In this document: positions 18,502-30,904 of the stretch, piece by piece
Layout: every line of letters begins with the position of its first letter
Numbering within the stretch: the stretch's first letter is position 1
NCBI RefSeq assembly: GCF_007859325.1
Contig: NZ_VOHK01000005.1
Span: 62,001-126,000, forward strand
Length of the DNA stretch: 64,000 nucleotides
Source of the DNA: Luteimonas marina
GTDB taxonomy: Bacteria; Pseudomonadota; Gammaproteobacteria; Xanthomonadales; Xanthomonadaceae
Direction of reading: 5' to 3'
Notes under the pieces: model-generated
Told to the model about the DNA's origin: nothing
What the model saw: only the letters and a program-made list of their open reading frames with translations
Databases searched by the model: none
Position numbers and translations under genes: made by a program

Positions 18502-19287
18502 ATGCGCCCGACCCCGTCCCTGCTGTTCGCCGCCGTCGCCCTGACCCTCGCCCTGGCGGCGGACGCGCCTGCGCGCGCCCAGGACGCCGCGGCACCGGCC
18601 GACGCCGCCACCCTTCCCGCCCGCGCCTCCTCGCTGCAGCCCTTCGTCGCCAGCTACGAGGCCTGGTACGGCGGCAAGCCCGCCGGCACCGCGACCATGC
18701 AGGTCGTGCGCGACGACGCGGCCGCGCGCTGGCACATCGACCTCGGCATCCGCGGCAACCGCGGCTTCGCCGGCATCGTCGGCCTGAACCTCGAACAGAG
18801 CACCGTGTTCGACGAGGCCAACGACATCTACCGCCCGCTGTCGCAGAGCACCGTGCGCAAGGCCGCCGTGGTCTTCAACCGCAAGACCACCGGCACCTAC
18901 GACTGGCACAGCAACACCGCGCAGTGGAGCGGCGACATCAGCAAGCAGCGGCGCGCGCCGGTGCCGATCCGCTACGGCGACATGAGCGGACTGCTGATCA
19001 ACCTCGCGGTGATCCGCGACGCCGAACCGGGCAAGGCGCTGCACTACCGCTTCGTCGACGGCGGCCGCGTGCGCGACTACGACTACCAGGTCGCCGCGCA
19101 GACCGAGCCGGTGACCGTGGCCGAACTGAGTTTCGAAGCGATGCGGGTCGAGCGCACCAACGGCGGCAACGACGAGACGATCTTCTGGATCGCCGACGGC
19201 GTGCCGACGCCGGTGCGCATCCTGCAGCGCGAGGACGGCGAGGATGCCGTCGACCTGCGCCTGGTCGAATACCAGGCCATGCAATGA
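18502..19287 (+). CDS. DUF3108 domain-containing exported protein, first of a tandem pair
   Basis: A 261-residue protein with a signal peptide (MRPTPSLLFAAVALTLALAA, cleavage near ARA-Q). The body has the DUF3108 pattern: FVASYEAWYGGKPAGTATMQ, EQSTVFDEANDIYRPLSQS, YDWHSNTAQWSGDISKQ, LLINLAVIRDAEPGKALHYR and RILQREDGEDAVDLRLVEY. The family is periplasmic with unknown function. The second Met is preferred because it begins the signal peptide. Its stop overlaps the start of a paralogue by 4 bp. Confidence 0.85.
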   Translation: MRPTPSLLFAAVALTLALAADAPARAQDAAAPADAATLPARASSLQPFVASYEAWYGGKPAGTATMQVVRDDAAARWHIDLGIRGNRGFAGIVGLNLEQSTVFDEANDIYRPLSQSTVRKAAVVFNRKTTGTYDWHSNTAQWSGDISKQRRAPVPIRYGDMSGLLINLAVIRDAEPGKALHYRFVDGGRVRDYDYQVAAQTEPVTVAELSFEAMRVERTNGGNDETIFWIADGVPTPVRILQREDGEDAVDLRLVEYQAMQ

Positions 19288-20015
19288 GTGCAACGAGAAT
19301 GAGGATGATGCCGATGTTCCGACGCCCCCTTCGCGCCGCCGCGGTCGCGGCCCTGCTCGCGGTCGCCAGCGCGCCGACGCTCGCGGTCGAGCCGTTCACC
19401 GCCGACTACGCCGCCAACTACATGGGCATGCAGGCCAACGGCCGCATGACCCTGGCGCCCGACGGCGCGAACCGCTGGAAGTACAGCCTCGAGGTCAACG
19501 GCGCCGGCGCCCGCCTGGCGCAGAGCACCGTGTTCGAGGCCGACGGCGAGCGCTGGCGACCGCTGTCGGGCAACGACACCCAGGGCGGCGAATCCGGCCT
19601 GGCGGCGATGCTGGTCAAGAAGCGCTCGATCAACGCGACCTACGACTGGGGCAAGGGCCAGGCCACCTGGGACGGCGACGTCAAGCCCGACCGCAAGGGC
19701 CCGGTGAAGCTGCAGCCCGGCGACGTCGACGGCATGCTGATGAACCTCGCCCTGGTGCGCGACTTCGCCGCCGGCAAGCCGATGAGCTATCGCCTGGTCG
19801 AGGACGGGCGGGTCAAGCGCCAGGTGTTCAAGCCCGCGGGCACGGACACCGTCACCGTCGGCGGCAAGTCGCACAAGGCCACCAGGGTGACCTGGAAGGA
19901 CGACAGCCGCAGCATCACCGCCTGGATCGTCGACGGCCTGCCGGTGCCCGCGCGCATCCTGCAGCAGCGCGGCGGCCGCGACCACATCGACCTGCAGCTG
20001 AAGTCGCTGCGCTGA
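19284..20015 (+). CDS. DUF3108 domain-containing exported protein, second of a tandem pair
   Basis: A 243-residue paralogue of the preceding gene. It has a signal peptide (MFRRPLRAAAVAALLAVASA part, after a short Met-rich lead) and the same ordered blocks: FTADYAANYMGMQANGRMTL, AQSTVFEADGERWRPLSGND, YDWGKGQATWDGDVKPDRKG, LMNLALVRDFAAGKPMSYRL, PVPARILQQRGGRDHIDLQL. The ATG overlaps the upstream stop (ATGA), so the two are coupled. The conserved order shows a tandem duplication. The function is unknown. Confidence 0.85.
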   Translation: MSATRMRMMPMFRRPLRAAAVAALLAVASAPTLAVEPFTADYAANYMGMQANGRMTLAPDGANRWKYSLEVNGAGARLAQSTVFEADGERWRPLSGNDTQGGESGLAAMLVKKRSINATYDWGKGQATWDGDVKPDRKGPVKLQPGDVDGMLMNLALVRDFAAGKPMSYRLVEDGRVKRQVFKPAGTDTVTVGGKSHKATRVTWKDDSRSITAWIVDGLPVPARILQQRGGRDHIDLQLKSLR

Positions 20016-20155
20016 TCCCCCTGCGCCTTCGCGGAAGCGTGCGGCTGAAGACGATGCCGATCGGTCGTCCGGCGACGCATCCGCGACAGGACGCTTCAGG
20101 TCAGGGACCGTCATCCGCGTCAGTTCGAAGATCGTCGCTCCGGACACTCGAAAAA

Positions 20156-20239
20156 TGTCATCCCGAACGAAGTGAGGGATCTCTTGTCGGAAGTCTGCGG
20201 CCTCCGGAGGACAGATCCCTCACTTCGTTCGGGATGACA
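20156..20239. repeat. Family B palindromic repeat, copy 1
   Basis: The left arm TGTCATCCCGAACGAAGTGA and the right arm TCACTTCGTTCGGGATGACA are perfectly complementary around the ends, with the inner AGGGATCT/AGATCCCT continuing the stem. It sits in the gap between convergent DUF3108 and small-membrane-protein genes. The rest of that 290-bp gap (20016-20155 and 20240-20306) shows no gene. A diverged copy is at 32651 and a half copy at 60398. Confidence 0.9.
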
Positions 20240-20306
20240 GGTTGCAGGCGACAAGGCGCGATCCTGCCCTGAACGCGCGCCCCGAAATCCGGGTCGACCG
20301 CCGCGT

Positions 20307-20645
20307 CTAGGGCTTCGCCCCGCCCCCGTCGGGCGCGAACTCCACCCGGCAATCCACGCGCAGCGGCGCGGTGCGGTCGCGCAGCCTCGCGTAGCTGCGG
20401 CAGGTGCGCTGCCCCTCGCGGCTGACGTCCACCGCGACGACGGTATAGCCCTGCACGATTTCGACACCGCTGGCGCTGCCGTCGCCGTCCCAGTCCATCT
20501 CGTGCGGCGCGGTGCCGTTGAAGCCGGCGATGCCCATCGCCGAGAGCGCCGCCATGGCCGCGAGCAGGGCCAGCACCGCCACCAGCAGCACCCTGCGCCG
20601 CGGCGAGAAGCGCGGGCGCGGCGGATTCACGGAAGGCGTGGCCAC
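20307..20645 (-). CDS. Small membrane-anchored protein with an EF-hand-like loop, unknown function
   Basis: A 112-residue protein with a basic N-terminus (RPRFSPRRR), one membrane segment (VLLVAVLALLAAMAALSAMG, about residues 19-38) and an exported domain. That domain contains DWDGDGSASGVE, which fits a calcium-binding loop with acidic residues at positions 1, 3, 5 and 12. Two cysteines (RTCRSYARLRDR and VDCRVEF) could form a disulfide. No family is recognised. It lies downstream of murA on the other side of an 10-bp gap, same strand, so the murA transcript may start from its far end or the two may be separate. Confidence 0.65.
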   Translation of the reverse strand: MATPSVNPPRPRFSPRRRVLLVAVLALLAAMAALSAMGIAGFNGTAPHEMDWDGDGSASGVEIVQGYTVVAVDVSREGQRTCRSYARLRDRTAPLRVDCRVEFAPDGGGAKP

Positions 20646-20655
20646 GGCCGCGTGC

Positions 20656-23928
<3,273 letters not shown>

Positions 23929-23932
<4 letters not shown>

Positions 23933-24489
23933 ACTGGCGCCTCGCCCTCATCCTCGTCCTGCTCGCCGGCGCCCTGATGAGCGGCTGGTTCGCCTGGCGC
24001 GCGCACGCGCCGGACGCGCCGGAGGAAGTGGTCGAGCAGCGCTCGGACTACATCCTGCGCGACTTCGAGGTGGTGACCCTGGACGGCGACGGCCGCGAGT
24101 CGTTCTCGCTGCGCGCCCCCGAACTGCGGCAGACGCCCGGCGCGCGCACCCTGGAGCTGGTCACGCCGCTGTTCCTGATGCCCGACGAGCACGGCAGCCG
24201 CTGGGAAGTGCGCTCGAAGACCGGCTGGGTCAACGAGAAGAGCACCCTGGTCAAGCTGCGCGGCGACGTGGTCGCCGACAGCCCGATGGGCGCGAGCCGG
24301 CCGACCGTGGTCAGGACCGAACAGCTCGACATCTTCCCGAACGACAACCGCGCCACCTCCGAGGCGCTCGTGACCCTCACCACCCCCGGCACTACAATGC
24401 GCGGTACCGGGATGGAGGCCGACCTGGCCGGCAAGCGCATCCAGCTCCTGTCCAAGGTGAGCCTGAACAATGACCCGACACGCCGCTAA
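23929..24489 (+). CDS. lptC: LPS export protein LptC
   Basis: A bitopic inner-membrane protein of 186 residues that passes LPS from LptBFG to LptA. One N-terminal helix (LALILVLLAGALMSGWFAWR) is followed by a periplasmic beta-jellyroll (YILRDFEVVTLDGDGRESFS, WEVRSKTGWVNEKSTLVKLR, QLDIFPNDNRATSEALVTLT). It overlaps kdsC by 4 bp and lptA by 20 bp. Confidence 0.92.
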
Positions 24490-24996
24490 GCTGGTCCTGG
24501 CGATCGCCGCCCTCGCCTGCGCGGGCACCGCGCTGGCGAAGTCCTCCGACCGCAACCAGACGATGAAGGTCGACGCCGACCGCAGCGACTGCACGGTGAC
24601 CGACTCCGGCCCCTGCGTGCTGACCGGCAACGTCCACATCGTCCAGGGCTCGCTGGTGATCGAGGCCGCGCGCGCCGACATCCGCCAGGGCGATGGCGAC
24701 ATCCAGAGCGCGAAGCTGACCGGTTCGCCGGTGCGGCTGAAGCAGGACATGGACAACGGCGGCACCATGAACGCCACCGCCGCCCAGGTCGACTACGACC
24801 TGCAGCAGGACACCGTGGTCTTCACCGGCAAGGCGGTGGTGCAGCAGCCCGGGCAGGGCAGCATCTCCGGCGAGCGCATCGTCTACAACATGCGCACCGG
24901 CCAGGTGCAGGGCGGCGGCAACGGCGGCCGCGTGTCGCTGCAGTTCGAGCCGCGCAACAAGGCCCCGGCCAGCGACAAGAAGGACGGGAAGAACTG

Positions 24997-24997
<1 letters not shown>
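24470..24997 (+). CDS. lptA: LPS periplasmic bridge protein LptA
   Basis: A 175-residue periplasmic protein with a signal peptide ([19 protein letters not shown]). The OstA-like jellyroll is seen in [60 protein letters not shown] and [18 protein letters not shown]. It links LptC to the outer-membrane LptDE. The start lies 20 bp inside lptC; no later Met would leave a signal peptide, so the overlap is real. Confidence 0.93.
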
Positions 24998-25716
<719 letters not shown>

Positions 25717-25749
25717 CCGTGCGCGTCGCCCAGGGGAACCGCCGGGACG

Positions 25750-27192
25750 ATGAAGCCACGCCTCCAGACATCGCTGGGTCAACACCTCGTCCTGACGCCG
25801 CAGTTGCGCCAGGCCCTGCACCTGCTGCAGTTGCCCGCGATCGAACTCGAAGCCGAGATCGCCGCCGCCGTCGAGAGCAACCCGCTGCTCGACTGGGCCG
25901 AGGACGCGCCGCCACTGCCCGTGGCGGACGGCAAGTCGCCGGCCGCGGAAACCACCGCCGATGCCGGCGAGCACGGCCGCGACGGGGGCGAGGCCTGGGA
26001 CGCGCCCGACGAGGGCTGGACCGAGACCGCCGGCTTCGAGTACGCCGCGTCCGGCAGCCGCGGCGACGACGGCGATTCCGACCCGGCCAGCCGCATGGTC
26101 CAGTCCGAGACCCTGCGCGACCACCTGGGCTGGCAGCTGAACCTGAGCCACCTCTCGCCGCGCGACCTGCGCATCGGCACGGTGCTGGTGGACGCGATCG
26201 AGGACGACGGCTACCTGCGCGTGCCCTTCTCCGAGATCGCCGCGGCGCTGCAGCCCGAGCCGCCGCCCGGCGACGACGAGATCCTCGCCGTGCTGCGCCA
26301 GATCCAGCGCATGGACCCGGTCGGCGTCGGCGCCCGCGACCTCGGCGAATGCCTGTGGATCCAGCTCGACACCCTGCCCGCCGACACCCCCGGCCGGGCG
26401 CTGGCGCTGCGGATCGCGACCGAGCTCATCGACCGCCTGCCCAAGCTCGGCGCCCGCGGCGTGTGCGACCAGCTCGGCTGCAGCGCCGAGGAGGCCGACG
26501 TCGCCCTGCACCTGCTGCGCTCGCTCGACCCGCGCCCGGGCTCGCAGGTCGGCGACGTGCCCGCGGACAGCTTCGTCGTGCCCGACTGCGTGATCGTCCG
26601 CCGCAACGGCGTCTGGCTGGCCGCGCTGGCCACCAGCTCGCTGTCGAAGCTGACCATCCACCAGGCCTACGAGCGGATGATCCAGACCACCGCCGGCGAG
26701 GACGCCGGCTACCTGAAGGGGCGCCTGCAGGAGGCACGCTGGCTGCTGAAGAACCTCGAGGCCCGCGGCGAGACCCTGCTCAAGGTGGTGCGCTGCCTGA
26801 TCCGGCAGCAGTCGGGCTTCCTCGAATTCGGCGCGCGCGCGTTGCGGCCACTGACCCTGCGCGAGGTCGCCGCCGAGATCGGCATGCACGAATCCACGGT
26901 TTCGCGCGCGGTGGCGCGCAAGTACGTGCACACCCCCCGCGGCACGATCGCGCTGCGCGACTTCTTCGCCTCCGGGATCGACACCGAGGGCGGCGGCGAG
27001 GCCTCCAGCGTCGCCATCCAGCAGATGATCCGCGTCCTGATCGAGGCCGAGGACCCGCGCAAGCCGCTGTCGGACGCGCGCCTGGCCGAGTCGCTCAAGG
27101 CCTCCGGCGTGCCCGTGGCCCGCCGCACCGTGGCCAAGTACCGCGAGGCCATGCACATCGCGGCCTCGCACGAGCGCGTCAGGATCGATTGA
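25750..27192 (+). CDS. rpoN: RNA polymerase sigma-54 factor
   Basis: 480 residues. Region I is glutamine- and leucine-rich (LQTSLGQHLVLTPQLRQALH, LLQLPAIELEAEI), an acidic linker follows (about 55-115), then the core-binding domain, and the C-terminal HTH (LREVAAEIGMHESTVSRAVA) and RpoN box ARRTVAKYRE (about 457-466) which binds the -24 promoter element. It directs transcription needing AAA+ activators. It leads into hpf and the nitrogen-PTS genes, an arrangement seen across proteobacteria. Confidence 0.97.
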   Translation: MKPRLQTSLGQHLVLTPQLRQALHLLQLPAIELEAEIAAAVESNPLLDWAEDAPPLPVADGKSPAAETTADAGEHGRDGGEAWDAPDEGWTETAGFEYAASGSRGDDGDSDPASRMVQSETLRDHLGWQLNLSHLSPRDLRIGTVLVDAIEDDGYLRVPFSEIAAALQPEPPPGDDEILAVLRQIQRMDPVGVGARDLGECLWIQLDTLPADTPGRALALRIATELIDRLPKLGARGVCDQLGCSAEEADVALHLLRSLDPRPGSQVGDVPADSFVVPDCVIVRRNGVWLAALATSSLSKLTIHQAYERMIQTTAGEDAGYLKGRLQEARWLLKNLEARGETLLKVVRCLIRQQSGFLEFGARALRPLTLREVAAEIGMHESTVSRAVARKYVHTPRGTIALRDFFASGIDTEGGGEASSVAIQQMIRVLIEAEDPRKPLSDARLAESLKASGVPVARRTVAKYREAMHIAASHERVRID

Positions 27193-27318
27193 AGCCGGTT
27201 CGGCGGCGTTTGTCCATGACCGGATCGGTCGCGGTCCGCCCGCCGCTGCGTTAACCTGTTTTCAACCCGCGTCGACCGCATTTGGGCGATGCTGGCGTCC
27301 CCAGACAGGAGGCAGCCG

Positions 27319-27645
27319 ATGCAGATCGAAACCTACGGCCACGACATCGACGTCACCCCGGCCCTGCGCGACTACGTGGACAGCAAGCTGCAGCGCCTCT
27401 CGCGGCACGTCGAACAGCCGTTCGAGGTGCGCGTGCAGCTCAGCCTCGACAAGCCCAACCACAAGGCCGAGGCCAACCTCAACCTCGCCGGCAAGGCGCT
27501 GCACGCCGACGCCAGCGCGATCGACATGTACGCCGCGATCGACCTGCTCGCCGACAAGCTCGACCGCCTGCTGATCAAGCACCGCAAGAAGCAGGTCGAC
27601 CACCACCGCGGCGAGAACGCCGCGCGCGACGGCAGCTTCGGCTGA
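27319..27645 (+). CDS. hpf: Ribosome hibernation promoting factor, short form
   Basis: A 108-residue HPF/RaiA-type protein. MQIETYGHDIDVTPALRDYV, the RVQLSLDKPNHKAEANLNLA segment and LLADKLDRLLIKHRKK with a basic tail are typical of the short (gammaproteobacterial) form that binds the 30S decoding centre and promotes 100S dimers. A strong AGGAGG lies 7 bp before this ATG, which decides against the Met ten codons upstream. Confidence 0.93.
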   Translation: MQIETYGHDIDVTPALRDYVDSKLQRLSRHVEQPFEVRVQLSLDKPNHKAEANLNLAGKALHADASAIDMYAAIDLLADKLDRLLIKHRKKQVDHHRGENAARDGSFG

Positions 27646-27670
27646 CCGCCCGCGCAGACCCGACGCCGGC

Positions 27671-28138
27671 ATGCCCTGGACCGACCTGCTCAGCGCCGAC
27701 CGCATCGTGATGCTGGTCGATCCGGGCCCTGCCGGACAGGTGCTCGACGCCGCCGCGCGCCTGCTCGGCGGCGGCTCGGCGATCGCCACCTCGGCCATCG
27801 CCGAGGCGCTGCGCGAGCGCGAGCGCCTGGGCAGCACCGGGATCGGCCACGGCGTGGCGATCCCGCATGCGCGCAGCGCGGCCTTCCACGAGCCGCGGGG
27901 CGCGTTCCTGCGGCTCGGGCGGCCGATCGACTTCGGTTCGCGCGACGGCGAGCCGGTCGACCTGGTGTTCGCCATGACCGCCAACGACGACATGCCCGAG
28001 CTGCACCTGCAGCACCTGGCCGGCGTCGCCGAACGCTTCGCCGACGCCGAGTTCCGCGACCGCCTGCGCATGGCGCGCAGCCTCGACCGCCTGCGCCGCC
28101 TGCTGCTGCCCGCGGCGCCGGCGGCGAACGCGGCCTGA
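27671..28138 (+). CDS. ptsN: PTS IIA-like nitrogen regulatory protein PtsN
   Basis: A 155-residue EIIA-Ntr/fructose-type domain. The phosphorylated histidine is H66 in [14 protein letters not shown]. It takes phosphate through the NPr/HPr-type relay and regulates potassium uptake and sigma-54-linked functions in other bacteria. It is 25 bp after hpf and 9 bp before hprK, in the conserved rpoN-hpf-ptsN block. Confidence 0.94.
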   Translation: MPWTDLLSADRIVMLVDPGPAGQVLDAAARLLGGGSAIATSAIAEALRERERLGSTGIGHGVAIPHARSAAFHEPRGAFLRLGRPIDFGSRDGEPVDLVFAMTANDDMPELHLQHLAGVAERFADAEFRDRLRMARSLDRLRRLLLPAAPAANAA

Positions 28139-28147
28139 CCTGCCGCC

Positions 28148-29116
28148 ATGAACCAGAGCCTCACCGCCCGCGACCTGTTCGAGCAACAGCACGAGCGCCT
28201 CGGCCTGCGCTGGCTGGCCGGCCAGCAGGGCCAGTCGCGCGTGCTCGAATCGGTGGAGACCAACGCCCGCCGCCCGTCGCTGGCCGGCTACCTCAACATC
28301 ATCTATCCCAACAAGGTGCAGATCCTGGGCACCGAGGAACTGGCCTGGCTCGACGGCCTGGATTCGCGGCTGCGCTGGGAGACCATCGAGCGGGTGATGC
28401 AGTACCGCCCGCTGGCGCTGGTGATCAGCAAGGGCCAGTCCTGCCCGGAAGACCTGCGCGAGGCCGCGGAGGAATCGCAGACGCCGCTGTGGATCTCGCC
28501 CAGGCGCGGCCACGAACTGCTCAACCACCTGCAGTACCACCTCGCGCGCGCGCTGGCGCCGCGGGTGACCCTGCACGGCGTGTTCATGGAGGTCTATTCG
28601 ATCGGCGTGCTGATCACCGGCGAGTCGGGTTCGGGCAAGAGCGAACTGGCGCTGGAGCTGATCTCCCGCGGCCATCGCCTGGTCGCCGACGATGCGCCCG
28701 AGTTCACCCAGATCGCGCCCGACGTGCTCGACGGCGCCTGCCCCGACCTGCTGCAGGACCTGCTGGAGCTGCGCGGCCTGGGCGTGCTCAACATCCGCCA
28801 GATGTTCGGCGACACCGCGGTCAAGCGGAACAAGTACCTGCGCCTGATCGTGCACCTGAGCCGGCCCGGCGCCGAACCGCAGCCGCACGAGGACGGCATG
28901 GTGCGCCTGACCGGCGACCTCGGCCTGCGCCGCGTGCTCGACCTCGACGTGCCGATGATCACCCTGCCGGTGATGCCCGGCCGCAACCTCGCGGTGCTGA
29001 CCGAGGCCGCCACCCGCACCCACATCCTGCGCGCCAAGGGCATCGACCCGGCCGCGGCCTTCCTCGCCCGCCACTCGCATTTCCTCGAACAGGGCGAGGA
29101 GCCCGCCACGCCATGA
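28148..29116 (+). CDS. hprK: HPr kinase/phosphorylase
   Basis: A 322-residue bifunctional enzyme that phosphorylates or dephosphorylates HPr on Ser46. The P-loop [15 protein letters not shown] (about residue 158) and the [14 protein letters not shown] motif belong to the C-terminal kinase domain; [19 protein letters not shown] is the family signature. The N-terminal domain (to about 130) is the DRTGG-like regulatory part. HPr in this window keeps Ser46. Its stop overlaps rapZ by 4 bp. Confidence 0.94.
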   Translation: MNQSLTARDLFEQQHERLGLRWLAGQQGQSRVLESVETNARRPSLAGYLNIIYPNKVQILGTEELAWLDGLDSRLRWETIERVMQYRPLALVISKGQSCPEDLREAAEESQTPLWISPRRGHELLNHLQYHLARALAPRVTLHGVFMEVYSIGVLITGESGSGKSELALELISRGHRLVADDAPEFTQIAPDVLDGACPDLLQDLLELRGLGVLNIRQMFGDTAVKRNKYLRLIVHLSRPGAEPQPHEDGMVRLTGDLGLRRVLDLDVPMITLPVMPGRNLAVLTEAATRTHILRAKGIDPAAAFLARHSHFLEQGEEPATP

Positions 29117-30018
29117 CCACGCCCGCGGACCCGTCCGGCGACGACACCGCCGACCGCGGCGTGGCCGCGCTGCTGATCGTCACCGGCATGTCCGGCGGCG
29201 GCAAGTCGGTCGCGCTCAACACGCTCGAGGACCTCGGCTTCTACTGCGTCGACAACCTGCCGGCGGAGCTGCTGCCCGAGTTCGTGCGCGCCGCCAGCCA
29301 TCCCGAGCGCGCCGAGCAGAAGCTCGCGGTCGGCATCGACATGCGCAACCGCGGCGACCTTGCCAACCTGCCCGAATGGCTGTCGGCGGTCGGCGCGATG
29401 GGGCTGGAGCCGAAGCTGGTGTTCTTCGACACCGCCGACGACACCCTGCTCCGCCGCTACGCCGAGACCCGCCGGCGGCATCCGCTCACCCACCTCGGGC
29501 TGGCGCTGGCGGACGCGATCGCGCTCGAGCGCCAGGCGCTCAAGCCGCTGCGCGCGCTGGCCGACGTGGTCGTCGACACCAGCGCCCTGAACGTGCACCA
29601 GCTGCGCCACCGCGTGATCACGGAGCTGGGGCTGACGCAGGACTCCTCGCTGTCGCTGCTGTTCGAATCCTTCGCCTACCGCCGCGGCCTGCCGGCCGAC
29701 GCCGACTTCGTGTTCGACGCGCGCGGCCTGCCCAACCCGCACTGGGACCCGCGGCTCAAGCCACTCTCGGGCCGCGACGGCGGCGTGCGCGAGTACCTGG
29801 AGGCGCGCCCCGAGGTCAACGAATACGTGGCGCAGGTCACCACCTTCCTCGACACCTGGCTGCCGCGGATGCAGTCCGACACCCGCAGCTACGTCACCGT
29901 CGCCTTCGGCTGCACCGGCGGCCGCCACCGCTCGGTCTACCTCGCCGAAACGCTGGCCGAACACGCACGCGGGCGTGGCTGGACCGAGGTGGCCACCTTC
30001 CATCGCGAGCTGGACTGA
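29113..30018 (+). CDS. rapZ: RNase adapter protein RapZ
   Basis: A 301-residue P-loop protein. Walker A is GMSGGGKS (25-32), and the conserved [27 protein letters not shown] and [18 protein letters not shown] motifs are all present; the last holds the C-terminal RNA-binding-type domain. In E. coli RapZ guides RNase E to the GlmZ small RNA to control GlmS; many other RapZ proteins act differently. It starts on the hprK stop (ATGA). Confidence 0.94.
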   Translation: MTTPADPSGDDTADRGVAALLIVTGMSGGGKSVALNTLEDLGFYCVDNLPAELLPEFVRAASHPERAEQKLAVGIDMRNRGDLANLPEWLSAVGAMGLEPKLVFFDTADDTLLRRYAETRRRHPLTHLGLALADAIALERQALKPLRALADVVVDTSALNVHQLRHRVITELGLTQDSSLSLLFESFAYRRGLPADADFVFDARGLPNPHWDPRLKPLSGRDGGVREYLEARPEVNEYVAQVTTFLDTWLPRMQSDTRSYVTVAFGCTGGRHRSVYLAETLAEHARGRGWTEVATFHRELD

Positions 30019-30040
30019 ACCGCGGCGCACGCGCGATTGC

Positions 30041-30124
30041 CGTCATCCCCGCGAAGGCGGGGACCCAGCGTCTTTGGCTTTCCGAGCTTGAAGACACTGG
30101 GTTCCCGCCTTCGCGGGAATGACG
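30041..30124. repeat. Family A palindromic repeat, copy 2
   Basis: Left end CGTCATCCCCGCGAAGGCGG, right end CGCCTTCGCGGGAATGACG, with related inner sequence AGCGTCTTTGG / GAAGACACTGG. It follows rapZ and precedes the EIIA-Man gene, so it may end or shield the rapZ transcript. Confidence 0.9.
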
Positions 30125-30217
30125 AGCAAGCACCTGGGGCGCTGCGCCGGACGGCCGAACCGCGCCCGGCACGCATCATCCCGACGCCACCGCTTCCGGC
30201 CCGTCATCGCCGTCTGC

Positions 30218-30223
30218 TAAGTT
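30218..30223 (+). promoter_or_regulatory. Candidate -10 box of a leaderless EIIA-Man transcript
   Basis: TAAGTT is followed by seven bases and then the ATG of the EIIA-Man gene. With a normal -10 to +1 distance, transcription begins at or next to the start codon. No clear -35 is seen. Confidence 0.5.
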
Positions 30224-30230
30224 GGCGCAC

Positions 30231-30626
30231 ATGGCCGTCGGCATCCTCCTCGTCACCCACTCCGGCATCGGCAGCGCGCTCGTCGCGGTGGCGGGCACCC
30301 TGCTGCGCGGCAACCTGCCGCTGAAGCTCGAGGCGTTCGAGGTCCCGTTCGACGCCGATCCCGACGCCCTGCTGCCGCAGGCCAGCGCCGCGCTGCGCCG
30401 CGTCGACGGCGGCGAGGGCGTGCTGATCCTGACCGACCTGTACGGCGCCAGCCCCAGCAACCTGGCCGCGCAGTTGGCGAGACTGGGCACGCCGTCACGC
30501 CGCGTTTCGGCGCTGAGCTTGCCGATGCTGCTGCGGGTGATGAATTATGCTGAACTCCCCCTGGAGGAACTCCCCGCCGTGGCCGCCGCCGGCGCGCGCA
30601 ACGGGGTGATCCTCGACGACGCCTGA
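30231..30626 (+). CDS. PTS mannose-type EIIA domain protein
   Basis: A 131-residue EIIA-Man fold protein. The phospho-histidine is H10 in ILLVTHSGIGSALV, and LILTDLYGASPSNLAAQL is the second family block. It has no permease partner here, so it is likely a regulator fed by the HPr encoded 8 bp later. The ATG is preferred to the TTG nine bases upstream. It matches the stand-alone EIIA found beside ptsH-ptsI in xanthomonads and betaproteobacteria. Confidence 0.9.
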   Translation: MAVGILLVTHSGIGSALVAVAGTLLRGNLPLKLEAFEVPFDADPDALLPQASAALRRVDGGEGVLILTDLYGASPSNLAAQLARLGTPSRRVSALSLPMLLRVMNYAELPLEELPAVAAAGARNGVILDDA

Positions 30627-30634
30627 GGCCGACG

Positions 30635-30904
30635 ATGATCGAACGCGAACTGCTCATCGCCAACAAGCTCGGCCTGCACGCGCGCGCGACCGCCAAGCTG
30701 GTCCAGGTGCTGTCGGGCCACCGCAGCAACGCGACCCTGGTCGCCAAGGGCCGCGAGGTCAACGCCAAGAGCATCATGGGCGTGATGCTGCTCGCCGCCG
30801 GCCACGGCACCACGGTGGTGCTGCGCCTGGAGGGCGAGGACGAGGCGGCGGCGATGGACGCAGCCGCGGCATTGTTCGAACGCAAGTTCGACGAGGGGAG
30901 CTGA
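30635..30904 (+). CDS. ptsH: Phosphocarrier protein HPr
   Basis: An 89-residue HPr. H15 in LGLHARA takes phosphate from enzyme I, and S46 in VNAKSIMGVMLLAA is the HprK target, so it can join both the relay and the serine-phosphate switch. The stop overlaps the enzyme I start by one base. Confidence 0.95.
   Translation: MIERELLIANKLGLHARATAKLVQVLSGHRSNATLVAKGREVNAKSIMGVMLLAAGHGTTVVLRLEGEDEAAAMDAAAALFERKFDEGS

Noticed and set aside
27193-27318. Sigma-54 (-24/-12) promoter before hpf
   Set aside because: GG and GC pairs exist, but none fit TGGCA-N7-TGCW spacing convincingly.
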